Shown: positions 8,768-16,906 of the stretch, piece after piece
Layout: every line of letters starts with the position of its first letter
Position numbering within the stretch: the first letter of the stretch is position 1
Source: Paludibacterium paludis
GTDB lineage: Bacteria; Pseudomonadota; Gammaproteobacteria; Burkholderiales; Chromobacteriaceae
Direction: 5' to 3'
Length of the DNA: 64,000 bases
NCBI RefSeq assembly: GCF_018802605.1
Contig: NZ_CP069161.1
Location: 2,480,001 to 2,544,000 of the forward strand
The notes under the pieces: generated by a model
The model's input: the letters and a program-made list of their open reading frames with translations, nothing else
What the model was told of the DNA's origin: nothing
Databases searched by the model: none
Position numbers and translations under genes: made by a program

Positions 8768-9052
8768 TGAATCGCTTGTTTCGCAGAGGTTCCCAGCTCG
8801 CGTCACTTCGGATTTTGCATGATCGTTCGCCCGAAAGCACGGCTGAAGATCCGCGCAGGCGCCTCCTCGAGCACAGAGGTCACCGTTCGGAAGCGATCGG
8901 CCAACCTCGCGCACCATCCTGTTCAGGGGCGCCCTGCCCGGCTTGGGGCTCACTCTGACTTTGTCGTGAACGCCCTATTCCGGACAGTTACGCAGGCAAC
9001 CGTTTTTTGACCTTCGCGCGGGCCGGCGAATGCCCGCCAACCCGCGTTCCGT

Positions 9053-11215
9053 TCACCACTTGTAGCTGGCGGTAGCGGAGACGTTGCGTCTTTCGCCGTA
9101 ATAGCAGGCAGACAGGCTATAGCACGAGGCCACGTAGGTTCTGTCGAACAGGTTGTTGGCGTTCAGGCGCAGGCTGACACCCTTGAGCCCCGGGCTGAAC
9201 CGCGCCAGATTAACGCGGATCGACATGTCGAACAGCGTGACGCCCGGGATTTCGGCCGTATTGGCGCTGTCGGCCCACATGCGGGAAATGTAGCGCACAC
9301 CGCCGCCGATCCCCACGCCATTGTCCGCGGCGTAGTCCGCCCACAAGGAGGCCTTGCCTCGCGGCGCCAGATACGGCGTTTTCCCCTGCATCGCCCCCTG
9401 CGTCACCCTCATGTCGGTATAGGTATACCCGGCGAGCAGCGACCAGTTCTTGCCGAACTTCCCATTGGCCTCCAGTTCCACGCCGCGCGAGCGCACCCGG
9501 CCCACCGGGTCGTACGAGAACGTGGTCGGGTTGTACTGCGCGACGTTGTCCTGCACCAGGTTGTACACCGCCGCCGACAACAGCGTTTTGCTACCCGGGG
9601 GCTGGTAGCGCAACCCCAGCTCGCTCTGACGGCTGACAAGCGGTTTCAGGATATTGCCGCTGCGGTCGGTAGCGTAGGCCATGCTGGGGTCGAATCCCTC
9701 CGAATAGCTGGCGTACGGAGACACGCCGTTGTCCGCCAGATACACCATGCCCAACCGCTTGCTCAATCTGGAGCCGGACCATCGGGTGGTCATGTCGGCT
9801 TGCGGGTTGGTATCCGACACCGCGGCATGGTCCTGCCGAAGCCCCAGGGTAAGACGCCATTTGTCCATGGCCAGCTGGTCCTGCACATACACCCCGGTCT
9901 GGGCGCGATGGCGCCGGAAATGCGTGGGTCGGAACGGCGTTTGGCTATCGTCGTACACCGGATTGTTCACGTCGATGGTCGTACTCGGATACTGGTAGGA
10001 GTTGTAGCCGTTGTTATGGCCCTTCTGGTAATCCACGCCCAGCAGCAGCGTGTGCGCCAAGTCGCCGGTCCGCAGCCGCCCCTGCAGCTGATTGTCGACG
10101 ATGAAGGACTCGGACCTTTCGTGGGCTTGCGCGTACGAGCGCATCAGTTTGCCGGGGGCGGCCGATGACCAGCCGATTTGCGAGAACTGCCTCAGGTCGG
10201 CGGTGGAGGTCTGGTAGCGGAAATTCTGGCGCAGCGTCCAGTCGCCGCTCAAGGCATGCTCCAGCTGATAACCATAAAACTGCTGCCGGCGCGACATGCC
10301 GTCGCCGGGAGAGCTTTCGTTAAAATGGGTGGAAATGCGCTGGCCATTGTGATCGACCACCGTCCCCTCGTACGGCAAGGCGCCGTGGTAACCGGTTTTG
10401 GGCTGGTTTTGCAGATAGGCCTGCAGCAGCACGCTGGTGGTGCCGTTCATCTTCCACAGCAGCGACGGCGCCAGGGTATAGCTTTCGCTCTTCGCATGAT
10501 TCTGCTGTTCGTCCGCGGCGGAGCCCTTGGCCACCAGCCGATAGGACAGGTCGCCACCGCCGCCGAGCGGTCCGCTCAAATCGATGGCCGCCGAGCGTTG
10601 CCGGCGATTGCCCGCCGTTACCTCGATCGCGTGGTAGGCATCGGGCAGCGGCCGCTTACTGGTCAGCGCCACCAGTCCGCCCGGAGAGGCCTGGCCATAC
10701 GTCACGGAGGCCGGGCCCCGGATCACGTCCAGCCTCTCGAGAAAGAACGGATCCACCTGGAGGGTATTGTAACCGTCCGGGTCGCCCACCAGCCGCAAGC
10801 CGTCCAGGAATTCATTGGCGGTGGGATGATCGCTGAAACCGCGCAGCACGATGTAGTCGTAACGGGTGGTGCTGCCGACCGCGCCGGTGAACACACCGGG
10901 CGTGTAGCGCAGCGCCTCCGTGACGGTACGCGGCTTCTGATCGTTCATTTGCTCGCGGGTCACGACCGATATCGCTTGCGGAATCTCCTTGAGCGGAGTA
11001 TCGGTTTTGCTTGCGGAAAGACTGGAGGATACCTGGTAGCCCTGCGTCGGCTGGTTGGCGCCGGCATCGCGATTACCGGTGACCGTCACGGTCTCCAGCA
11101 CGGTTTCACTCACCTTGGCGGCGTGCGCCAGCGGCACGGCCAAACCCAGCCCAGTGGTGCAAATCACGCGGCCAAACCGCTTGGCCAGGCACAGCATCTT
11201 GGATGACGACATCAA
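9053..11215 (-). CDS. TonB-dependent ferric-siderophore receptor
   Basis: A 720-residue outer-membrane receptor that imports ferric siderophore using TonB energy. A signal peptide (about residues 1-32, ending AVPLAHA) is followed by the TonB box region ETVTVTG and a plug domain (DTPLKEIPQAISVVTREQM, ALRYTPGVFTG, LDVIRGPASVTYGQASPGG). The rest is a beta-barrel ending in SYKW, the aromatic C-terminal residue needed for outer-membrane assembly. The plug resembles the FhuA/FoxA hydroxamate receptors. It diverges from the siderophore operon across a region with two Fur boxes, so iron limitation should induce both. The exact ligand is inferred from the neighbours to be a diamine-hydroxamate siderophore. 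Confidence 0.93.
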   Translation of the reverse strand: MMSSSKMLCLAKRFGRVICTTGLGLAVPLAHAAKVSETVLETVTVTGNRDAGANQPTQGYQVSSSLSASKTDTPLKEIPQAISVVTREQMNDQKPRTVTEALRYTPGVFTGAVGSTTRYDYIVLRGFSDHPTANEFLDGLRLVGDPDGYNTLQVDPFFLERLDVIRGPASVTYGQASPGGLVALTSKRPLPDAYHAIEVTAGNRRQRSAAIDLSGPLGGGGDLSYRLVAKGSAADEQQNHAKSESYTLAPSLLWKMNGTTSVLLQAYLQNQPKTGYHGALPYEGTVVDHNGQRISTHFNESSPGDGMSRRQQFYGYQLEHALSGDWTLRQNFRYQTSTADLRQFSQIGWSSAAPGKLMRSYAQAHERSESFIVDNQLQGRLRTGDLAHTLLLGVDYQKGHNNGYNSYQYPSTTIDVNNPVYDDSQTPFRPTHFRRHRAQTGVYVQDQLAMDKWRLTLGLRQDHAAVSDTNPQADMTTRWSGSRLSKRLGMVYLADNGVSPYASYSEGFDPSMAYATDRSGNILKPLVSRQSELGLRYQPPGSKTLLSAAVYNLVQDNVAQYNPTTFSYDPVGRVRSRGVELEANGKFGKNWSLLAGYTYTDMRVTQGAMQGKTPYLAPRGKASLWADYAADNGVGIGGGVRYISRMWADSANTAEIPGVTLFDMSIRVNLARFSPGLKGVSLRLNANNLFDRTYVASCYSLSACYYGERRNVSATASYKW

Positions 11216-11242
11216 AAGCGACCTCTGTTTTGCGATAGATCA

Positions 11243-11261
11243 AATGATAATGATTTCCATT
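11243..11261 (-). promoter_or_regulatory. Fur box in front of the receptor gene
   Basis: AATGATAATGATTTCCATT closely matches the 19-base Fur consensus GATAATGATAATCATTATC in its NATGATAAT core. It lies about 28 bases upstream of the receptor start, where iron-loaded Fur would block transcription. Confidence 0.8.
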
Positions 11262-11328
11262 AGCAAAAAAGTCAAACCGTGGTCCCCGTCCTTCGTACAG
11301 GTGTTGTTCTGTGGTATTTTTCGCATCA

Positions 11329-11347
11329 AATGATATTGATTATCATT
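11329..11347 (+). promoter_or_regulatory. Fur box in front of the siderophore operon
   Basis: AATGATATTGATTATCATT is a near-palindromic Fur box (AATGATA and TATCATT arms). It is centred 77 bases upstream of the first leader ORF and about 246 bases upstream of the monooxygenase gene. The two Fur boxes of this divergent region lie 86 bases apart, so each promoter probably has its own. Confidence 0.85.
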
Positions 11348-11414
11348 TATTTTCATGGCAACATCGCCGGGAAATCACGTTGAAGCCGACGCACTCAACC
11401 GAAAGGAAAGAAAA

Positions 11415-11432
11415 ATGTCCTGTCTCATCTAA
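11415..11432 (+). CDS. Possible five-residue leader peptide
   Basis: ATG TCC TGT CTC ATC TAA encodes MSCLI. It follows a very good ribosome-binding site (GAAAGGAAAGAAAA). It sits in the long 5' leader of the siderophore operon, between the Fur box and the first enzyme gene. A start with such a site and an immediate stop may act as a leader peptide or reinitiation control. It may also be chance: there is no comparison to support it. Confidence 0.3.
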   Translation: MSCLI

Positions 11433-11447
11433 CCCCTCGAGGAAGAC

Positions 11448-11573
11448 ATGGTGAAGCCCCAGGACTCACTTTCGCCGGACCCCCGACCGACCGGCACAGA
11501 CAAGCCGCAGTCCGCCGTCCACATTGACCGTTTCGCCCATTGCCGCGCGAACCGCGCCGCCGCATTCAACTGA
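11448..11573 (+). CDS. Small ORF coupled to the siderophore monooxygenase gene
   Basis: A 41-residue ORF (MVKPQDSLSPDPRPTGTDKP and onward, ending RAAAFN) preceded by CGAGGAAGAC, a good ribosome-binding site. Its TGA stop overlaps the GAGGAG ribosome-binding site of the next gene, eleven bases ahead of that ATG. This arrangement is typical of translational coupling. The composition is hydrophilic with several Pro and Arg, no membrane segment and no recognised family. It could be a regulatory upstream ORF or a fortuitous frame. Confidence 0.35.
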   Translation: MVKPQDSLSPDPRPTGTDKPQSAVHIDRFAHCRANRAAAFN

Positions 11574-11583
11574 GGAGCACCAC

Positions 11584-12924
11584 ATGGACAACACCGTGCA
11601 TGACTTCATCGGTATCGGCCTTGGGCCGTTCAATCTTGGCCTCGCCTGCCTGACCGAGCCGCTGCGCAGGGTCAAGGCCCTGTTCCTGGACAAAATGGAG
11701 AGCTTCGACTGGCATCCCGGCATGATGCTGGAAAACGCCACGTTGCAGACGCCTTTCCTGGCCGATCTTGTCACGCTGGCCGATCCGACCAGCCGCTACA
11801 GCTTTCTCAACTACGTCAAGACCAGCGGCCGCATCTACTCCTTTTACATCAAGGAAAACTTCTTCCTGATGCGGAGCGAATACAATCAGTACTGCCAGTG
11901 GGCGCTGCGTCAATTGTCCAATGTGCGACTGGGACACTATGTGGACCGGGTGGAGTACGACGAGGCTTCAAGGCTCTATCACGTGCACTGCCTCGATCTG
12001 CGCGGTGGCGGGCGGCACCGCTATCTCACCCGCAAGCTGGTTCTGGGAACCGGAACCACTCCCTGCATTCCGGAGTGCTGCCAGGCGCTGGGCGATCAGG
12101 CGAGCCATAGCGCCAGCTACCTGCAGGACAAGGCCGAGCTGCAGTCCGGGCGCTCCATCACCATCGTCGGAAGCGGACAAAGCGCCGCCGAGATTTACTA
12201 CGACCTGCTGCGGGACATCGACAGCCATCACTACACCCTGCACTGGTTCACCCGCGCACCGCGTTTCTATCCGCTGGAGTACAGCAAACTGACCCTGGAG
12301 ATGACATCCCCGGACTATATCGACTACTTCCACAGCCTGCCGCCGGTCACGCGCGACCAACTGATCCATGACCAGAAGAGTCTGTACAAGGGCATCAACA
12401 GCCAGCTAATCAACGCGATTTTCGATCTGCTGTATACCAAGCGACTGACCGGTGAAGTGCCCACCAGCCTGCAGACCAACGCGGAACTGCGCCGTTGCGG
12501 CTTCAACCGCGACACGAACGAGTTCGAGCTGACCTTTTTCCAGGAAGAGCAGCGGCAGCACTACCGCCACCGCACCGCCTCCCTGGTGCTGGCCACCGGC
12601 TACACCTACCGGCTGCCCGCGTTCATGGACCCTCTGGAACACCGTATCAGCCGGGACAGCAAGCAGCGGCTCGATGTCGCGCGCAACTACAGCGTGGACA
12701 GGAACGGCGGCGAGATTTTCGTGCAGAACGTCGGCCTGTACAGCCATGGCCTGGCAACGCCGGATCTGGGCATGGCCTGCTATCGCAACGCCTACATCCT
12801 GCGGGAAATCACCGGGGAAGAGCATTACCCGCTGGAGAAAAAAATCGCCTTTCAACAGTTCGCCGTCCCGGCTCAGGAACCGGAGCGGGAGCTCGCCCCG
12901 GCATCAGGGATGGTCCACCTATGA
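11584..12924 (+). CDS. Siderophore amine N-monooxygenase (AlcA/IucD family)
   Basis: A 446-residue flavin monooxygenase that N-hydroxylates a diamine, lysine or ornithine, the first step of hydroxamate siderophore synthesis. The FAD-binding motif is near the N-terminus (DFIGIGLGPFNLGLACL). The family block FDWHPGMMLENATLQTPFLADLVTLADPTSRYSF follows, then the NADPH-binding glycine loop ITIVGSGQSAAEIYYDLL and the C-terminal ATGYTYRLP block. The QTPFLADLVTLADPTS wording and the following genes fit the alcaligin/putrebactin/bisucaberin branch, whose monooxygenases use putrescine or cadaverine, better than aerobactin IucD. Substrate choice is inferred. The ATG at 11584 follows GAGGAGCACC. The stop overlaps the next gene's start by four bases. 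Confidence 0.88.
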   Translation: MDNTVHDFIGIGLGPFNLGLACLTEPLRRVKALFLDKMESFDWHPGMMLENATLQTPFLADLVTLADPTSRYSFLNYVKTSGRIYSFYIKENFFLMRSEYNQYCQWALRQLSNVRLGHYVDRVEYDEASRLYHVHCLDLRGGGRHRYLTRKLVLGTGTTPCIPECCQALGDQASHSASYLQDKAELQSGRSITIVGSGQSAAEIYYDLLRDIDSHHYTLHWFTRAPRFYPLEYSKLTLEMTSPDYIDYFHSLPPVTRDQLIHDQKSLYKGINSQLINAIFDLLYTKRLTGEVPTSLQTNAELRRCGFNRDTNEFELTFFQEEQRQHYRHRTASLVLATGYTYRLPAFMDPLEHRISRDSKQRLDVARNYSVDRNGGEIFVQNVGLYSHGLATPDLGMACYRNAYILREITGEEHYPLEKKIAFQQFAVPAQEPERELAPASGMVHL

Positions 12925-13493
12925 ACCCCGTTGAATTCGAACACCACTACCCGGATGTCGGCACCATGCGGCTGCGTGGTCTGGATCTGCCGGGCGACGC
13001 CAACCTTCTGCACGACTGGGTCAACCGCGACCATGCCCGTTTCTGGGGCATGCAGGGCACCTCCTTGGAAGATGTCCTCGACAACTACCGGAAACTGCAG
13101 GAGTCGGGCCATGCGCAAGCCTACCTCGGGTGGCTGGGAGATCAGCCGGCATTTCTGCTGGAAGTCTACGACCCCGGCCACGATATCGTCGGTCAGCACT
13201 ACCCGGTGGAACCCGGCGACGTTGGCATGCATTTCCTGACCGCGCCGCCCACCCGGCACACGCCGGGTTTTACCCGCGCCGTGATATCGACAATCCTGGC
13301 CTTTCTGTTCCGGCACCCCGCCACGCAACGCGTGGTGGTGGAGCCCGACGTGCGCAACGCCAGGATTCATCCGCTCAACCGCTGGGCGGGCTTCGTCTAC
13401 GAACGCGAAATCCCCCTCCCGCACAAGCAGGCGCACCTGGCCTTTTGCCAGCGCCGGCACTTCCTCGCCACCCAGGACAAAGGCACGCCATGA
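12921..13493 (+). CDS. Siderophore acyltransferase (AlcB/IucB family)
   Basis: A 190-residue GNAT-fold enzyme of the AlcB/IucB/RhbD type, which acylates the hydroxylated amine, with succinyl-CoA in the alcaligin and desferrioxamine pathways. Visible family features are LHDWVNRDHARFWGMQG near the N-terminus, the central FLLEVYDPGHD block, GDVGMHFLTAPPT, and the C-terminal RVVVEPDVRNARIHPLN, where the conserved His and Asn of the family lie. Length is normal for the short single-domain members. It overlaps both neighbours by four bases (ATGA), so the three biosynthetic genes are translationally coupled. Acyl donor is inferred from the synthetase type that follows. Confidence 0.87.
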   Translation: MNPVEFEHHYPDVGTMRLRGLDLPGDANLLHDWVNRDHARFWGMQGTSLEDVLDNYRKLQESGHAQAYLGWLGDQPAFLLEVYDPGHDIVGQHYPVEPGDVGMHFLTAPPTRHTPGFTRAVISTILAFLFRHPATQRVVVEPDVRNARIHPLNRWAGFVYEREIPLPHKQAHLAFCQRRHFLATQDKGTP

Positions 13494-15310
13494 ACACGGT
13501 AATGATCCCGCCCGCCAGTCAACCGGCCGAACAGGCCAGCCAGCACCTCAACCCCGAGGTCTGGGCCAAGGTCAACCGCCTGCTGTTGCGCAAGGCGCTG
13601 TCCGAATTCGCCCATGAACGGCTGCTGCGGCCGGAAGCCATCGACGCGAGCGAAGGCCGGTACCGGCTCGGCGCGCCCGGGCAAGCGATAGAGTATGGCT
13701 TCGAAGCGCGCCGCATGAGCCTCGACCACTGGCAGATCGACGCCGCCTCGATCAGCAAACGCATCAACGGCCAGGACGCGCCCCTGGACGCGCTGCAATT
13801 CATCATCGAATTCAGCGCGCCGCTGGGCATCGGTCAGGCCACCATGCCGCTCTACCTGGATGAGATCAGCAGCACCCTGTACGGCAGCGCCTTCAAGCAT
13901 GGCCGCCACGCGCTCAGCGCCGACGAGCTGACCCGCGCCGACTTCCAGTCGGTGGAAACCTCGATGAGCGAGGGCCACCCGAGCTTCATCGCCAACAACG
14001 GCCGCATCGGTTTCGATGCCGTCGACTACCGTGCCTATGCGCCTGAGGCCGGGTCGCCGATACGGCTGGTCTGGCTGGCGGTGCACCGAAGCCAGGCCAC
14101 GTTCTCCAGCCTCTCCGACCTGTCCTATCAGCAGCTGATGCAGGAAGAGCTCGGCGCCGCCACGCTGGCCGCCTTCGAGCAGCGGCTGCGCGCGCTGGCG
14201 CTGGACCCGGACGACTACCTGCTCATGCCGGCCCACCCTTGGCAATGGCACAACAAGCTGTCCATCGCCTTCTGCGCCGATGTCGCCCGAAGACACATCG
14301 TTTGCCTCGGCTACGGCGAGGACGCCTATCGCGCGCAGCAGTCCATCCGCACCCTGTTCAACATCAGCCGGCCCGAGAAACGCTATGTGAAAACCTCGCT
14401 GTCGATTCTCAACATGGGCTTCATGCGCGGCCTGTCGCCCTACTACATGCTGGCCACGCCGGCGATCAACGAATGGATAAAGCAGCGGATAGACGCCGAC
14501 CCCTATCTGCGGGCCAACGGTTTCAGCATCCTGCGCGAAGTCGCGTCGATCGGTTTTCGCAACCACTACTACGAGAGCGCCATCGAGCAGGACAGCCCTT
14601 ACAAGAAAATGTTCTCGGCGCTGTGGCGCGAAAGCCCTGCGCCACAATTGGGTCCGGGGCAAAGACTGATGACCATGGCCGCGCTGCTGCATCTGGACAA
14701 CGACGGACACGCCGTGCTGGCCGCATTGATCCGCAGCTCCGGCCTGACGCCCGACGACTGGGTGCGCCGCTATCTGCGCGCCTATCTGGCCCCGCTGCTG
14801 CATTGCTTCTACCACCACGACATGGTGTTCATGCCGCATGGGGAAAACCTGATCCTGGTGCTGGAAGACAATGCGCCGGTACGGGCGCTGATGAAGGATA
14901 TCGCCGAGGAAACCGCCATTCTCGACGCCAACGCCGCCCTGCCGGAAAAGATCTCGCGCCTGTCGGTCTCGGTGCCGGAGGAGTTGAAGATCCTGTCGCT
15001 GTTCACCGATATCTTCGACGGTTTTTTCCGCTACATGGCTCCGATCCTGGAAGAGCAGGCTGGCTATCCGGAACAGGGCTTCTGGCGCGCGGTGGCGGAC
15101 TGCGTGCGCGACTATCAGTCCGGACGGCCCGATCTGGCGGAGAAATTCGCACGCCACGACCTCTTCGCGCCGCGGTTCACCCTGTCGTGCCTGAACCGGC
15201 TGCAACTGGCCAACAACCAGCAGATGATCGACTTGGCCGATCCCGCGAAAAACCTGAAATTCGCCGGCACGCTGGTCAATCCGATCGCCGCCTTCCGCCA
15301 GCCCGACTGA
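13490..15310 (+). CDS. NRPS-independent siderophore synthetase (IucA/IucC family, AlcC type)
   Basis: A 606-residue ATP-dependent synthetase that joins N-hydroxy-N-succinyl-diamine units, and in AlcC/PubC-like enzymes also closes the ring. Motifs are EGHPSFIANNGRIGF (the nucleotide-binding region of the family), PAHPWQW, TLFNISRPEKRYVKTSLSIL, and the C-terminal EAHGQN-like block seen here as MVFMPHGENLIL. The family splits by substrate; co-location with an AlcA-type monooxygenase and AlcB-type acyltransferase fits the type that condenses succinylated hydroxy-diamines (type C). The product is therefore probably a putrebactin, bisucaberin or desferrioxamine-like dihydroxamate or trihydroxamate, but the diamine cannot be read from sequence. 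Confidence 0.9.
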   Translation: MNTVMIPPASQPAEQASQHLNPEVWAKVNRLLLRKALSEFAHERLLRPEAIDASEGRYRLGAPGQAIEYGFEARRMSLDHWQIDAASISKRINGQDAPLDALQFIIEFSAPLGIGQATMPLYLDEISSTLYGSAFKHGRHALSADELTRADFQSVETSMSEGHPSFIANNGRIGFDAVDYRAYAPEAGSPIRLVWLAVHRSQATFSSLSDLSYQQLMQEELGAATLAAFEQRLRALALDPDDYLLMPAHPWQWHNKLSIAFCADVARRHIVCLGYGEDAYRAQQSIRTLFNISRPEKRYVKTSLSILNMGFMRGLSPYYMLATPAINEWIKQRIDADPYLRANGFSILREVASIGFRNHYYESAIEQDSPYKKMFSALWRESPAPQLGPGQRLMTMAALLHLDNDGHAVLAALIRSSGLTPDDWVRRYLRAYLAPLLHCFYHHDMVFMPHGENLILVLEDNAPVRALMKDIAEETAILDANAALPEKISRLSVSVPEELKILSLFTDIFDGFFRYMAPILEEQAGYPEQGFWRAVADCVRDYQSGRPDLAEKFARHDLFAPRFTLSCLNRLQLANNQQMIDLADPAKNLKFAGTLVNPIAAFRQPD

Positions 15311-15394
15311 CACAGGGGACACGATCATCGTGATCAACATCGCCACACGCCGCGCGGCTTGCGCTTTCAACGTCACCGCTATCGCTGGACGAAT

Positions 15395-16150
15395 ATGGAC
15401 AACACGCTTCCCCTGCTGCTGCACCGGGTAAAGAACTGCCTGCCCGGCTTGGATGGCCGGGTGGGCGCGCCCGATCCGGACGCCATCGTGGTCGGCGCCG
15501 ACAACCGCCGCCAGTTGCAGGCGCTGCGCGATCATTGGCAGCAGGCGCACCCCGAGGCCGGACCGCACTACTGGTCCAGCCGCTGCTGGAGCCTGCTGGT
15601 ATGGCAGCCGGTCTACCTCAGCGTGCTCAGCGTACATCTGGGCCATCTGGCCCCGCGCCTGGCCACGCTTGGCCAGCGCGCCACCCAAGGATTCATCTCG
15701 GGGTTTTCCCTTCCGGAACACCAGCCTCATGCCGGCAGCGAAACGCAATTGATCCAGGCCGCCTGCGCGGAAATCCGGCTCGTCTGCGAGCGCCTGTTCG
15801 CCGACCTGAACGCCGTGCAGAAAGTCCACGCCAAACTGGCGGGCCGGCTGAAGGCCGACTGCGTCATGGCGGCGCTACTGCATACGCAGCAATGCCATCC
15901 CGGCCTGGACGACGAAGCGCTGGAACGGCTGGGGCGACGCTGGCTCGCCGCGCTGGAGCTGCCCGACGCCAGCGGCCTGATGCGGGTGCCGCTGTCCGGC
16001 GGACGGCAGCGGCTGGCCCTGCACCGCAAAGTGTGCTGCCAACACTTTCGCCGTTGCGACGGCGAACTGTGCAGCACCTGCCCCAAACTGAGCCTGGAGC
16101 AGCGCCTGACGCGCCTCCGGCAGGAATTCGCCGATGCTGTCTCTGACTGA
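15395..16150 (+). CDS. FhuF-like siderophore-iron reductase
   Basis: A 251-residue protein that likely removes iron from the imported siderophore by reducing Fe(III) in the cytoplasm. The C-terminus has CCQHFRRCDGELCSTCPK, in which a CC pair is followed by spaced Cys residues and C-x2-C, the [2Fe-2S]-binding pattern of FhuF and related reductases. The N-terminal part is a helical domain with SRCWSLLVWQPVYLSVL typical of the family. The start used is ATG 15395, after GGACGAAT; a TTG at 15359 is in frame but weaker. It overlaps the ATPase gene by 17 bases. Sitting between biosynthesis and uptake genes, it completes a make-import-release set. Confidence 0.82.
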   Translation: MDNTLPLLLHRVKNCLPGLDGRVGAPDPDAIVVGADNRRQLQALRDHWQQAHPEAGPHYWSSRCWSLLVWQPVYLSVLSVHLGHLAPRLATLGQRATQGFISGFSLPEHQPHAGSETQLIQAACAEIRLVCERLFADLNAVQKVHAKLAGRLKADCVMAALLHTQQCHPGLDDEALERLGRRWLAALELPDASGLMRVPLSGGRQRLALHRKVCCQHFRRCDGELCSTCPKLSLEQRLTRLRQEFADAVSD

Positions 16151-16895
16151 TATCCGGGTGCGCCGTGATCAGCGCCTGATCCTGCAACTGGAACAGCTGA
16201 CCCTGGCCGGGGATCAGCTCACCGTCATCCTTGGCCATAACGGTTCGGGCAAGTCCACGCTGATGAATCTGCTGGCACGCCAGATCGCCCCCGATCAGGG
16301 CCGGATCACCCTGCGCGGCGAGCCGCTGCACAACCTGTCGCAGCGCCGCTTCGCCCGGCAAGTGGCCTTTTTGCCTCAACGGTTGCCGGACGTGGCGGGA
16401 CTGACCGTGCGCGAGCTGATCCGCCTGGGCCGTTTCCCCTGGCGCGGCCTGCTGGGACGCTGGAACCGGGAAGACCGGCAACAGGTCGAACAGGCGATGC
16501 GCCAGACCGACATCGTCCATCATGGCGACCATCTGTTGGATCTGCTCTCCGGCGGCGAGCGCCAGCGGGCATGGATCGCCATGCTGCTGGCGCAGCAGGC
16601 GCCGTTGCTGTTGCTGGACGAGCCCACGTCAGCCCTGGACCTGTCGCACCAGTACGAATTGCTCGCGCTGCTGCGGCGGCTCAGGCAGGAGGCCGGACGC
16701 GGTGTGGTGGCGATCCTGCACGACGTCAACCTGGCCTGCCGGTTCGCCGACCGCATCATCGCGCTCAAGCAAGGCCGGCTGTTTTTCGATGGCGCACCCC
16801 GCCAGTTGCAATCCGCGTCGCTGCTGTCGGAACTTTACGACATCGACATCGACTTGATTCCCTACCGGCAACAATGGATCGCCACCGTCGCCTGA
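16134..16895 (+). CDS. fhuC: Ferric-hydroxamate ABC transporter ATPase
   Basis: A 253-residue ABC ATPase of the iron-siderophore/B12 class. It has Walker A at about residues 34-41 (GHNGSGKST), the Q-loop QVAFLPQRL, the signature LSGGERQRA, Walker B LLLLDEPTSALD and the switch His in AILHDVNLA. It powers uptake through the fused permease encoded next. The gene starts inside the reductase gene, and the permease start lies at or just after its stop, so expression is tightly coupled. FepC or FecE would look similar; the fused permease partner is what supports FhuC. Confidence 0.9.
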   Translation: MLSLTDIRVRRDQRLILQLEQLTLAGDQLTVILGHNGSGKSTLMNLLARQIAPDQGRITLRGEPLHNLSQRRFARQVAFLPQRLPDVAGLTVRELIRLGRFPWRGLLGRWNREDRQQVEQAMRQTDIVHHGDHLLDLLSGGERQRAWIAMLLAQQAPLLLLDEPTSALDLSHQYELLALLRRLRQEAGRGVVAILHDVNLACRFADRIIALKQGRLFFDGAPRQLQSASLLSELYDIDIDLIPYRQQWIATVA

Positions 16896-16906
16896 ACCGC
16901 CCGCCG

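Noticed and set aside
8768..9052. Small ORFs between the long repeat protein and the TonB receptor
   Set aside because: Several overlapping frames of 60-90 codons exist, but none has a ribosome-binding site plus recognisable sequence, and they overlap each other on both strands.
13397..15829. An 810-codon minus-strand frame across the siderophore synthetase
   Set aside because: Same shadow effect; it runs antisense through three coupled genes with intact family motifs and has no ribosome-binding site or family resemblance.
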